Of a stretch of DNA of 36,643 nt, positions 8,581 through 15,696 are shown in pieces. Source of the stretch: Candidatus Sumerlaeota bacterium (GTDB lineage: Bacteria; Sumerlaeota; Sumerlaeia; UBA8349); NCBI GenBank assembly GCA_016931035.1, contig JAFGFN010000106.1:1-36643 (forward strand), in the 5' to 3' direction. Numbering within the stretch: position 1 is the stretch's first letter; each line of letters starts with the position of its first letter. The notes under the pieces were generated by a model. The model was not told the DNA's origin. It worked only from the letters and a program-made list of their open reading frames with translations, and did no database searches. The translations under genes were made by a program, and so were the position numbers.

Positions 8581-10527
8581 TCAGCGCCCGGAAGGCGTGG
8601 GGGGACTCGCGCCCGAGGTCTCTGCCTGAGAGACCGGGGCCTCTCCCTGAAGTCGATTGTCAATCAAGACGAGTTCGCGGCTTCCGATCTTCTGCTCGAA
8701 CAAGACGCGCATCGGCAACTCCGGGAAGCGGGAACGCGCTTTCCGGTAGTCCTTCTCGCGCATCAGAACGAACGCGCGTTGCGCTCGATCGAGAAACCCT
8801 TTCAGGGCGCGTCCTTCGTCGTCCGATTCGATCTCCATCGCGAAATAGTCGCCATAGAGAATGTACTCCTCGCGGAACACCCCGTTGTAGGTCCCGATCG
8901 GTTGCTTCGGATCGGTGCGGAACTCGGCGAGTCTTTGGGTGAACATCCTCCCGGATTTGAGGCCGTTTATCGACGGGAGCACCCATCCGTTTGCATAGAC
9001 GTTGGCGCCCGAGGCCAACAGGACGCCGCCGATGAAGAGCCCCATGGCGCTCTTGCGCCGCGCAACGATGAAATGAAACGTCGCCACGATCAGGCAAAAC
9101 GCGGCGAACGGCCAGAGATTCAGTCGCGCCACGTCCAACCCGTTCAAATCGACGGCTTCGAACAATCGCGCGCGCAACGGAGCCAACAACGGAAGACTGC
9201 GAACGACCAGCAGATCGAGACCGATTGCGGCCAGGCCCAAGAGTGCCGCGAGGACGCCGTTCACGTACGCTGGAATCGAAAGCGCCCGACGATAGGTTCC
9301 TTTGGGCATTCGTTCGAAACGATCGAACAGCCATCCGCAGAACAGGGCGTAGGCGGGGATCGACGGGAGAAGGTATTGGTCGCGCTTCCCCGGCGAAAGA
9401 GAGAAGAAAGTCAGGGCGAAGAGCCCCCAAGTCGTTATGAAACGCCGGGGCTCGCGCGGCATGCCCCCGTACGGCTTCCAGGCGAAGAAAATGGCGAGGG
9501 CCGCCAGGAGTGTCCAAGGGAACAGATTGTGAGGCAAACGCGTCACATAGTACCAAGGCACTTCCACGTGACTCTCGCCCGCCAGGTAGCGGCTCAGGGT
9601 TTGGTGTACCAACGTGTCGGAAGACGCTTCCGGAGGGGCCATGATCGTGTACGGGATGAACCAGATTCCGACGATCCCGAGACAAAGCAGGAGGCCAAAG
9701 ACAAACCCGACGACCTGGAAAACCGTCTTCTTCGCGTTGGCGCGCGACAATGGGAGGAGCCAGACGCGTCCCGCCCAACCCAGAAGAACGAGCACGACCG
9801 CTCCCGCCGCGATGAGAATCGGCATGCCTCGCATGAACTCGAACCAGGCCAGGGCGGTCAAGAAGAAGATGCTCGCCGTCCACGCCAACGCCGTGTTGAG
9901 CGCGAGCCGGGGATTGTTCTGCCACATGAGGAAGAACGCGGCCGTCCCCAGCGGGACGAGCAGTCCCGGGGGACCTTTGCTCAGCGTCGCCAACCCTCCG
10001 GCGATCCAGAAAAGGCACCACCAGCCGAGCGAGGGTCTGTGGTCCTCGTCCTGGTATGCCAGCCAGAAAAACAGAACCGCCAAATAGGACCATCCCGACA
10101 TGAGCATGTCGAGTTGGGCGCGCCCGGATTGCCACACGTACATCAGCATCGTGCCCGCGATGAGCGAAGAGTACAGACCCACCCGACGCGTGCCGAAAAG
10201 CAGGCGCCCGAGAATGTACGTCGCGAGAAGACCGACGATGCCGCCGAAAACGGACGGCGCGCGGACGAGCAAAGACGAGACTTCGGAATCTTCGTGGCCC
10301 GTGACCAGGGTCAGACCCGCCGCCATCCAAACATAGAGCGGGGGCTTGTCGCTGTATGGCTTCCCGTTGAGAAACAGGACGAACGGGTCGCGACGCTCGA
10401 TCATCTCGCGCATGACTTGGCCGAAGCGCGGTTCGTCCGGCGCCCAAAGGTCGCGGGCCCAACTGCCGTAGCCGTAGACGACCGCGCCGAACAGGATGAG
10501 CCCGAGGATGTACGGAATGTGTCTCAT
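8581..10527 (-). CDS. ArnT-like GT39 family glycosyltransferase
   Basis: An integral membrane glycosyltransferase of the GT-C fold, 648 residues. The N-terminal helix is followed by RDLWAPDEPRFG, whose D31-E32 correspond to the catalytic acidic pair of ArnT/PMT enzymes. Next comes GKPYSDKPPLYVWM, the KPP-Y loop typical of ArnT. About eleven to thirteen membrane helices continue to near residue 500, and a soluble C-terminal domain ends the protein. ArnT adds aminoarabinose to lipid A from undecaprenyl phosphate. The family also holds many transferases with other sugars and acceptors, so the substrate here is open. Its ATG overlaps the stop of the upstream phosphatase gene (ATGA), showing translational coupling as the last gene of the mazG-pyrE-phosphatase operon. 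Confidence 0.87.
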   Translation of the reverse strand: MRHIPYILGLILFGAVVYGYGSWARDLWAPDEPRFGQVMREMIERRDPFVLFLNGKPYSDKPPLYVWMAAGLTLVTGHEDSEVSSLLVRAPSVFGGIVGLLATYILGRLLFGTRRVGLYSSLIAGTMLMYVWQSGRAQLDMLMSGWSYLAVLFFWLAYQDEDHRPSLGWWCLFWIAGGLATLSKGPPGLLVPLGTAAFFLMWQNNPRLALNTALAWTASIFFLTALAWFEFMRGMPILIAAGAVVLVLLGWAGRVWLLPLSRANAKKTVFQVVGFVFGLLLCLGIVGIWFIPYTIMAPPEASSDTLVHQTLSRYLAGESHVEVPWYYVTRLPHNLFPWTLLAALAIFFAWKPYGGMPREPRRFITTWGLFALTFFSLSPGKRDQYLLPSIPAYALFCGWLFDRFERMPKGTYRRALSIPAYVNGVLAALLGLAAIGLDLLVVRSLPLLAPLRARLFEAVDLNGLDVARLNLWPFAAFCLIVATFHFIVARRKSAMGLFIGGVLLASGANVYANGWVLPSINGLKSGRMFTQRLAEFRTDPKQPIGTYNGVFREEYILYGDYFAMEIESDDEGRALKGFLDRAQRAFVLMREKDYRKARSRFPELPMRVLFEQKIGSRELVLIDNRLQGEAPVSQAETSGASPPTPSGR

Positions 10528-11387
10528 GGCGACGTACTCCCGTCGCAGTTGTTGGATCTCTCGATGTCGCGCACGCGCTCACAGAGTTCGGCGTGGCACA
10601 CGCCATTCGAGGCCAGAATGCCTTCGTGAAGCCGCACGTCGCTCTTATTGTAGTGAAAACCGTTCCCGGTCAGGTCCGTGACCTTCCCGCCCGCCTCGGA
10701 CAAAAGAATCTCGGGCGCACAGAGATCCCATTCCTTGCACCGGCCGCGAGTGTCGTTGACGTAGTATTCGGCGCTCCCCTCGGCGATCCGAGCGATCTTG
10801 AGTCCCATGCCCCCCATCGTCACGACGTCGCGCGGACGAAGTCCGTCCAGAATCTTCTCGATGGAGGGAGTCCGGTGCGAACGGGTCGCGACTGTCACCA
10901 TCTCTTCGAGCCGGTTCACCGACGAGACGCGAAGCCGCGTGCGCCCCTCCGACGGACTCTCGACCCATGCGCCCTCGCCCCGAGAGGCGCTGTACATCCG
11001 ATCCCCTATCGGTTGATAGACGACTCCCACGACGGGACGGCAACTGTTCTTTTCCCGGACAACCAACCCGATCTGAATCGCGAAGGACCCTGTGGCATCG
11101 ATGAAGTCGTTCGTCCCGTCGATCGGGTCGATCACCCAGACCCGTTCGCGATGCAGGCGCTCCAGGTTGTCCTCGGCCTCTTCGGACAAGAGGCCGTCGT
11201 CGGGGAACAGGCGACCCAGCTCGCCGACAATCGTCTCGCTTGCCTCGTGATCGGCCTGGGTCGCCGGACCGTCTCGCTTCTCCGTAATCCGGTACGAGCC
11301 TCCATAGTAAGACTCGATGCGCCGCCATGCCATGCGCGCCACGTCGCAGGCCGCCGCCCATTCCCGTTTCCAGGGACTGGATTCCAT
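10524..11387 (-). CDS. Inositol monophosphatase / CysQ-type phosphatase
   Basis: A 287-residue metal-dependent phosphatase of the FIG superfamily. Family motifs are visible in order: SEEAEDN (metal-binding Glu pair), DPIDGTNDFI (metal-binding Asp pair and the DGT signature) and, towards the end, EWDLCAPEILLSEAGG (third metal Asp). These Mg-dependent enzymes remove phosphate from inositol monophosphate, 3'-phosphoadenosine 5'-phosphate or fructose 1,6-bisphosphate. The DGTNDFI form recalls CysQ (DGTKEFI) more than SuhB (DGTTNF), so a nucleotide phosphate is a reasonable guess. The ATG at 11387 has GGAG upstream and matches the family N-terminus; the open frame runs further upstream only as a shadow of pyrE. 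It lies 20 bp after pyrE and overlaps the next gene by 4 bp. Confidence 0.86.
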   Translation of the reverse strand: MESSPWKREWAAACDVARMAWRRIESYYGGSYRITEKRDGPATQADHEASETIVGELGRLFPDDGLLSEEAEDNLERLHRERVWVIDPIDGTNDFIDATGSFAIQIGLVVREKNSCRPVVGVVYQPIGDRMYSASRGEGAWVESPSEGRTRLRVSSVNRLEEMVTVATRSHRTPSIEKILDGLRPRDVVTMGGMGLKIARIAEGSAEYYVNDTRGRCKEWDLCAPEILLSEAGGKVTDLTGNGFHYNKSDVRLHEGILASNGVCHAELCERVRDIERSNNCDGSTSP

Positions 11388-11407
11388 CTCGTTCTCCGCC
11401 CTGCCGC

Positions 11408-12091
11408 TCAGCTGCGCGCGCCGTATTGTTCCCGGTATCGCGCGATCCGCTCGGCCATTTCCGCGTCGATAACGACCCGGCCGTTGATTTCCCGCCCCGT
11501 CAGATGTTCGACGATCTCGTCGATCGTCGCGATGGCAAACGTCTGAAGACCGAACTCGTCGGCCAGTTCGGCCAGGGCCGACTTCTCGCCCGTCCCTCGC
11601 TCCATGCGATCCACCGACACAACCAGCCCGCGAAGATCCACGCCCTGGGGAACCGCCGAGCGGAGAATGCCCACCGTCTCGCGGACCGACGTGCCGGCGG
11701 TGGTCACGTCTTCGACGATGACGACGCGTTCGCCCCCCTTGTAGCGATACCCGATCAGCCCGCCGCCCTCGCCATGATCTTTCGCCTCCTTGCGATTGAA
11801 GGTGAACGAGACGTTGTGCTCCCACAGCCGCGCCAACGCGATCGACGCCGCGACGCAAAGGGGAATCCCCTTGTAGGCCGGACCATAGAGATTGTCGAAA
11901 TCGAAACCGAGAACCGAGTGGATCGCCTCGGCGTAATACTGTCCGAGACGCGCTATTTTCGCGCCCGTATCGTAGTTGCCCGTGTTGATGAAGAAGGGGG
12001 TCTTGCGACCGCTCTTGGTGGTGAAATCGCCGAAGGTCAACACACCGGAACGGACCATGAACTCGATAAACTCGGACTTGTAGACTTGCAC
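11408..12091 (-). CDS. pyrE: Orotate phosphoribosyltransferase
   Basis: Cytosolic enzyme of pyrimidine synthesis that joins orotate and PRPP to give orotidine 5'-phosphate. It is 227 residues long. The N-terminal half holds TTKSGRKTPFFINTG, the orotate-side loop of PyrE. The flexible active-site loop is RKEAKDHGEGG (about 100-110), and the PRPP-binding motif is VVIVEDVTTAGTS (about 123-135). Two GTG codons compete for the start. I chose the inner one (12091) because AGGAG lies 8 nt before it, whereas it overlaps the outer GTG at 12100. The gene begins 5 bp after the mazG stop, and its ribosome binding site overlaps the end of mazG, so the two are probably coupled. Confidence 0.95.
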   Translation of the reverse strand: MQVYKSEFIEFMVRSGVLTFGDFTTKSGRKTPFFINTGNYDTGAKIARLGQYYAEAIHSVLGFDFDNLYGPAYKGIPLCVAASIALARLWEHNVSFTFNRKEAKDHGEGGGLIGYRYKGGERVVIVEDVTTAGTSVRETVGILRSAVPQGVDLRGLVVSVDRMERGTGEKSALAELADEFGLQTFAIATIDEIVEHLTGREINGRVVIDAEMAERIARYREQYGARS

Positions 12092-12096
12092 CGGGG

Positions 12097-12915
12097 TCAC
12101 TCCTGTTTCTTGGCCTCGTCCCAGAATGCGTCCATCTCGGCCAGGGTCATCTCGCGCAATTCGCGTCCCGCTTCGCGCGCGCGGCGCTCGATATGGCGGA
12201 ATCGCGCCGCGAACTTGCCGCACGCCGCCTGAAGCGCCTCTTCGGGCTGGACCCCGAGGGTGCGCGCCATGTTGACGATCGAGAACAACAAGTCTCCGAT
12301 TTCTTCGAAGATGCGTTCAGGCGGGCCGTGTTTCCGTTCGCGCTCCAGCTCCTCGAATTCCTCGCGAACCTTCTCGACCACGTCTTCCACATTCGACCAG
12401 TCGAACCCGACGCGCGCGACTTTTTCCTGGAGTCGGTGGGCCTTCTGGAGGGCCGGAAGGCCGAGCGGCACGCCCGAGACCAGAGATGCGTCTTTCTCCT
12501 GGTCGGCCTTCTCGCGCTTCTTGATCTCCTCCCAATTCTCGAGGACCTCCGACGCGCCGCTGACCTCGACCTGGCCGAAGACGTGCGGATGACGGCGGAT
12601 CAACTTGTCGCAAATCGTTTCGAGAACGTCGTCCACGTCGAACCGTCCGTCTCGCGCGGCGAGACGAGAATGGAACACGACTTGCAGAGCCACGTCGCCC
12701 AGTTCTTCCTTCAGATGCTCGGAATCCTCGTTCTCGATGGCGTCGCACACCTCGTACGCCTCTTCGACGAGGTACTGCTTCAGGGTGCGATGCGTCTGCT
12801 CGCGGTCCCAGGGGCACCCGCCGGGGCCTAAGAGCCGATCCATAATCCAGCACAGTCGGTCGAACGGATTCTCGGGCGCGTCGGGGGGAAGAGAGGACTC
12901 GAAGGCAGACGTCAT
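12097..12915 (-). CDS. mazG: Nucleoside triphosphate pyrophosphohydrolase MazG
   Basis: Cytosolic all-alpha NTP pyrophosphohydrolase that cleaves (d)NTPs to the monophosphate and pyrophosphate, clearing non-canonical nucleotides and, in E. coli, influencing ppGpp. It is 272 residues, close to the 263 of E. coli MazG. The N-terminal domain starts with GPGGCPWDREQTHRTL and carries the metal site EEAYE...EELGD. The second MazG domain shows EEFEEL and EEIGDLLFS. The ATG at 12915 is the likely start, with AGGA about 11 nt upstream; the frame is open to 12999 without conserved sequence. A promoter-like pair lies at 13006-13034. It heads the operon mazG-pyrE-phosphatase-GT39. Confidence 0.94.
   Translation of the reverse strand: MTSAFESSLPPDAPENPFDRLCWIMDRLLGPGGCPWDREQTHRTLKQYLVEEAYEVCDAIENEDSEHLKEELGDVALQVVFHSRLAARDGRFDVDDVLETICDKLIRRHPHVFGQVEVSGASEVLENWEEIKKREKADQEKDASLVSGVPLGLPALQKAHRLQEKVARVGFDWSNVEDVVEKVREEFEELERERKHGPPERIFEEIGDLLFSIVNMARTLGVQPEEALQAACGKFAARFRHIERRAREAGRELREMTLAEMDAFWDEAKKQE
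12100..12104 (-). promoter_or_regulatory. pyrE ribosome binding site inside the end of mazG
   Basis: AGGAG on the minus strand spans the last mazG sense codon and the first base of its stop. It is 8 nt before the GTG at 12091 and decides that start. Confidence 0.65.
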
Positions 12916-13005
12916 GGGGATGTATTCCTGCAGAACGATCGGTTCCCGGTTGCGAATCGGAAATACGAGACCCGTAGGGCTTGAACGCCCGTTCCGCACC
13001 CGAGA

Positions 13006-13034
13006 ATCCTATGTCCCCCATCCGAAATGCGCAA
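13006..13034 (-). promoter_or_regulatory. Candidate promoter of the mazG operon
   Basis: On the minus strand, TTGCGC (13034-13029), a 17-bp spacer and TAGGAT (13011-13006). Transcription would start near 12999, about 84 nt before mazG. The -35 lies inside the 'ATCCGAAAT' repeat. Confidence 0.5.
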
Positions 13035-13045
13035 TCCGAAATCCG
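13018..13045. repeat. Intergenic word repeat, family 'ATCCGAAAT-GCGC'
   Basis: CATCCGAAATGCGC is followed directly by AATCCGAAATCCGC, an imperfect 14-bp tandem. A related stretch (GATCCGCAATTCGCATTCCGAAA) occurs at 18779-18805 in another intergenic gap. The words look like a dispersed intergenic repeat family. Confidence 0.55.
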
Positions 13046-13063
13046 CCATGGGCCCGAATTCGC

Positions 13064-13092
13064 TTTACTCGCTCCCTAGCCACGCATAGACT
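13064..13092 (+). promoter_or_regulatory. Candidate promoter of ymdB
   Basis: TTTACT (13064-13069), a 17-bp spacer and TAGACT (13087-13092). The start of transcription would be near 13099, about 50 nt before the gene. The same -10 hexamer, TAGACT, is seen before dnaJ. Confidence 0.5.
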
Positions 13093-13148
13093 GATGTCGC
13101 GATTGGATGAAACGGAATGGAAAGGGCCCTTTTCAAGAGGCTGCCGAC

Positions 13149-13946
13149 ATGCGAATCCTCTTCATCGGCGATGTGGTCGGTCGACCCGGACGCGAACTCG
13201 TTGCTGCGTTGTTGCCCAAGTTCCGCAAGGAGAAAGGGATCGATTTCGTCCTGGCCAACGGCGAGAACGCGGCGGGCGGCAAGGGGATCACGCCCGAGGT
13301 GGCCGACGATCTTTTCAGGGCGGGAGTCGACGTTCTCACCGGCGGCAATCATATCTGGCAGAACAAACAGGTCTTCCACATCATCGAGACGGAATCGCGC
13401 CTGCTCCGGCCCGCCAACTATCCGGTCGATCCCGACGTCCCGGGACGCGGTTCCGGACTCTACGAGGTCTGCGGTTCGGACGCAAAGATCGGAGTTGTCA
13501 ACCTTCTCGGGCGCGTCTTCATGGCTCCCGTGGACTGCCCCTTTCGGGTCGGGCGCGAGCTGGTGGACCGGCTTCGCCAAGTCACTCCGCTGATCGTGGT
13601 CGATATCCACGCCGAGGCGACAAGCGAGAAGAACGCCATGGCGTGGCACCTCGACGGACTCGTCACCGCCGTCATCGGCACCCACACCCACGTTGCCACC
13701 GCCGACGAGAGGATCTCGGACGCGGGAACCGCCGCGATCACCGACGTCGGAATGACGGGCGCGCACGACGGAGTCATCGGCGTGCGCCGAGACATTATTC
13801 TCCACGCCTTCCTCACTCAACTCCCGGTTCGCCACGAGCTCGCCAAGAGAGACTTGCATCTGCGCGGAGTCCTGATCGACGCCGACCCCGCAACCGGCCG
13901 CGCTTCGGCAATCGAACGCGTCTCCCTGCGATCCGAATCGGCATAA
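13149..13946 (+). CDS. ymdB: YmdB-type metallophosphoesterase (TIGR00282 family)
   Basis: A 265-residue calcineurin-like phosphodiesterase. In Bacillus the homologue YmdB hydrolyses 2',3'-cyclic nucleotides and affects biofilm and spore development; the same function here is inference. The dinuclear metal site is complete: the opening MRILFIGDVVG, then NGENAAGGKG, GGNHIWQNK, DIHAEATSEK and the C-terminal GTHTHVATADE. Late in the protein TDVGMTGAHDGVIG is another family signature. The ATG at 13149 is chosen because the protein family begins with MxILFIGD and AGAGG precedes it; the frame is open 42 bp further upstream with no conserved residues. The gene is single, divergent from mazG and convergent with the RRM gene. 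Confidence 0.93.
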   Translation: MRILFIGDVVGRPGRELVAALLPKFRKEKGIDFVLANGENAAGGKGITPEVADDLFRAGVDVLTGGNHIWQNKQVFHIIETESRLLRPANYPVDPDVPGRGSGLYEVCGSDAKIGVVNLLGRVFMAPVDCPFRVGRELVDRLRQVTPLIVVDIHAEATSEKNAMAWHLDGLVTAVIGTHTHVATADERISDAGTAAITDVGMTGAHDGVIGVRRDIILHAFLTQLPVRHELAKRDLHLRGVLIDADPATGRASAIERVSLRSESA

Positions 13947-14118
13947 GGCTCTCCCCCACACGGAATCCGAACGCGCCTTCAATCTCCTATCGGTGCGCGA
14001 AACCGGCACATAGAGACCGCACGAAGCGACGCCCCGCCGGACGATCCCGTCCCGGGAAGAAGCAGATGTATTGGGATGAATTCCCCGTGGAAAGGAAAAC
14101 GAAAACAGGCAAACAGTC

Positions 14119-14153
14119 CGATCCCTCCCCGTCGGAACCTCGGGCAGGGATCG
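14119..14153 (-). terminator. Candidate terminator of the RRM gene
   Basis: CGATCCCT (14119-14126) pairs with AGGGATCG (14146-14153). After one mismatch, four more GC pairs extend the stem. On the minus strand T-rich sequence (TGTTTGCCTGTTTTCGTTTTCC) starts a few bases past the hairpin. It lies about 40 bp after the RRM stop; the T-tract is interrupted, so this is a moderate call. Confidence 0.5.
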
Positions 14154-14193
14154 CCCCGTCGTCAATCGACAATCGAACCGAACGCGGAAAAGC

Positions 14194-14532
14194 TTACCAG
14201 CTGCGTCCGCCGCCGCGACCACCGCGATCGCCGCGATCGCCGCGACCGCCACCGCGATCACCGCCGCGATCGCCGCGATCGTGTCCGCCGCCTTCGCGCT
14301 CGCGCGCTTCGTTCACACGCAGACTGCGTCCGCCGAAATCCTTGCCGTTGAGTTCGGCAATGGCCTCGTCGGCGCCGTCCATCTCGACGAAACAGAAACC
14401 GCGCGACCGCCCTGTGTCGCGGTCCGTGATGATGTTGACCTTATGGACCTCGCCATAGCGGCCGAACATCGTCCGGACTTCCTCTTCCGTTGTCTGGAAC
14501 GGAATGTTACCCACATAAATCTTCTTGGACAT
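14194..14532 (-). CDS. RRM-domain RNA-binding protein with Arg/Gly/Asp-rich tail
   Basis: A 112-residue single RNA-recognition-motif protein. The RNP2 motif is KIYVGNIP (residues 4-11) and RNP1 is RGFCFVEM (44-51), with the aromatic positions needed for RNA stacking. Residues 80-112 form a low-complexity tail rich in RGD, DRGG and GGGR units. This layout matches the glycine-rich RNA-binding proteins of cyanobacteria and environmental bacteria, which are often cold-inducible and thought to act as RNA chaperones. GGAGG lies 5 nt before the ATG. The upstream gap is long and highly structured (14824-15022), which would suit post-transcriptional control. It is convergent with ymdB and not in an operon. 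Confidence 0.93.
   Translation of the reverse strand: MSKKIYVGNIPFQTTEEEVRTMFGRYGEVHKVNIITDRDTGRSRGFCFVEMDGADEAIAELNGKDFGGRSLRVNEAREREGGGHDRGDRGGDRGGGRGDRGDRGGRGGGRSW
14206..14291 (-). repeat. Short tandem repeats coding the RGD-rich tail
   Basis: Imperfect 9-bp units of CGCGATCGC (GDR/RGD codons on the minus strand) repeat within the 3' end of the RRM gene. They are coding and likely variable in number. They are not a CRISPR array because there are no spacers. Confidence 0.65.
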
Positions 14533-14823
14533 CCTAGCCTCCCGACTCGTACCTGCCTGTTCTTGGGTTTAGAATCGTCCGCCGGCGAAGGCGAGACGCA
14601 ATGACATAATGCATTCGAGGAGCGTCGATACGACAAGAAACCGCGACCGGAAAAACCGGTACGGGAAGAGCGGAGACCGATTTCAGGAAACGCGGAGAGA
14701 AGAAACGAACCGTGGAAACCTGAGGGACCCGTCGGGGGTACTGGGATGTCGAAGGATTCTTGGATGGACGCCGGCTGCGCGCCGCTCGATGTTCTCGCCT
14801 TTCTTCCTTAGAAGACAAAGGAA

Positions 14824-14986
14824 ACCGGTCGCCCGAAGACGACCCCTGAACTGACGCCCCCGGCGAAACGGGGCGTTCTCGAAACTACATCTTCTCGGCG
14901 AGTCTCCAGGTTCGGCAGAACTTGCCGACTCGCCTACCCGGCGAGGACGTCGCCTCGGGGCTCGCGCGCCGAGGTTCCCTCGCCTA
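14824..14986 (-). ncRNA. Candidate structured RNA or long leader upstream of the RRM gene
   Basis: On the minus strand, starting just after a promoter-like pair, four strong hairpins follow one another. Hairpin 1 has GGCGAGG...CCTCGCC enclosing CCTCGG...CCGAGG. Hairpin 2 has GGCGAG...CTCGCC enclosing TCGGCA-AGTTC-TGCCGA. Hairpin 3 is ACGCCCC...GGGGCGT. Hairpin 4 is GGTCG...CGACC, followed by a T-rich stretch (GGTTTCCTTTGTCTTC). The outer arms of hairpins 1 and 2 are nearly the same sequence. It could be a free-standing RNA of about 160 nt or the first part of a roughly 450-nt 5' leader of the RRM gene. It matches no RNA class I know (no RNase P, tmRNA or SRP core). Confidence 0.45.
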
Positions 14987-14992
14987 ACTCTA

Positions 14993-15022
14993 ATTGTCCC
15001 TCTCAACGGGGCCCAAAGTCAA
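14993..15022 (-). promoter_or_regulatory. Candidate promoter for the structured RNA / RRM leader
   Basis: On the minus strand, TTGACT (15022-15017), an 18-bp spacer and GACAAT (14998-14993). Transcription would begin near 14986, right before the first hairpin. Confidence 0.45.
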
Positions 15023-15104
15023 TGGGAATCACCCACCCGGCGCCCTGAATGAACGATTGGGGAACCGCCGCCCCGGGACCCGGATTTCCCGCCCCCGCGG
15101 TCGA

Positions 15105-15680
15105 TCAGGCGCCCAGGAGCCGCCAATTCCAGTAGAGGAAGGTGAAGAAAAACCCCCAAGCCAGCGCGAGAAGCCCCCAGGCGAAGACGTGGAGCGCGGT
15201 CAGAATCCCTTGGGCGATCGGCGCGGAAAACATCGTGATGGGAATCGGGGCCAGCAGCCCGGCGACGATGAGAACCGTCTGAAGAAACAACTTCACCTTC
15301 CCCATCCAATTCGCGCCGACCACGGTTCCCCGCACGGCCGCCGACGAGCGGACACCGTCCTGCAAGAGCTCGCGCGCCAGGAAGAGGTGGGCGACGGCGA
15401 TCGGCATGAGAGGAGGGTGCGCGAAGGCCAATTCGTAAAACATCGCAACGGCGACGATCTTGTCTACAACGGCGTCGAGATACAATCCCAGGGGCGTACA
15501 CTGCTTGAAACGCCGCGCCAGCCAGCCGTCGAAACAATCGGTCAGCATGGCGAAGAAGAAGACCGCCCCGGCGGCGAGGTTGTGATCGCGCCGGAACAGG
15601 AAGATCGCGATCGGGAGGCCCGCGAGGCGCAAAAGCGTGAGGAAGTTCGGAAGGTTTGCGATAGACGAAGATCGGGGCAT
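15105..15680 (-). CDS. CDP-alcohol phosphatidyltransferase (PgsA-like)
   Basis: A 191-residue membrane enzyme that moves a phosphatidyl group from CDP-diacylglycerol to an alcohol, as in phosphatidylglycerol-phosphate synthesis. The full family signature D-x2-DG-x2-AR-x8-G-x3-D-x3-D is present as DCFDGWLAR...GLYLDAVVD, including all metal-binding Asp residues. The opening NLPNFLTLLRLAGLP resembles PgsA. Five to six hydrophobic helices are visible. The acceptor alcohol (glycerol 3-phosphate, inositol phosphate or other) cannot be read from sequence. I chose the ATG at 15680 because GAGGAG lies 9 nt upstream; the ORF extends to 15713, overlapping nth. It directly follows nth, and its ribosome binding site abuts the nth stop. 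Confidence 0.88.
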   Translation of the reverse strand: MPRSSSIANLPNFLTLLRLAGLPIAIFLFRRDHNLAAGAVFFFAMLTDCFDGWLARRFKQCTPLGLYLDAVVDKIVAVAMFYELAFAHPPLMPIAVAHLFLARELLQDGVRSSAAVRGTVVGANWMGKVKLFLQTVLIVAGLLAPIPITMFSAPIAQGILTALHVFAWGLLALAWGFFFTFLYWNWRLLGA

Positions 15681-15689
15681 TTCGACCGT

Positions 15690-15695
15690 CTCCTC
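15690..15695 (-). promoter_or_regulatory. Ribosome binding site of the phosphatidyltransferase
   Basis: GAGGAG on the minus strand is 9 nt before the ATG at 15680 and 1 nt after the nth stop codon. It decides the shorter start over 15713. Confidence 0.65.
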
Positions 15696-15696
15696 T

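Larger units (their letters stand above)
14533..15104. other. 572-bp non-coding stretch
   Basis: This lies between the RRM gene and the phosphatidyltransferase gene, both on the minus strand. It holds the promoter and hairpin series described at 14824-15022, a small hairpin ACCGG-AAAAA-CCGGT at 14646-14660 and the RRM ribosome binding site. The open frames here are short, unlike any family I know, and lack ribosome binding sites. Confidence 0.6.

Noticed and set aside
8779..10629. A 616-codon plus-strand open frame opposite the GT39 gene
   Set aside because: The opposite strand encodes an intact ArnT-like protein; this frame is a charged, repetitive shadow.
14206..14291. Regular short repeats resembling a CRISPR array
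   Set aside because: The repeats are 9 bp, contiguous and in frame, coding the RGD tail; there are no spacers or cas genes.
14815..15022. Structured region as RNase P RNA, tmRNA or SRP RNA
   Set aside because: The conserved cores of these RNAs are not present on either strand.
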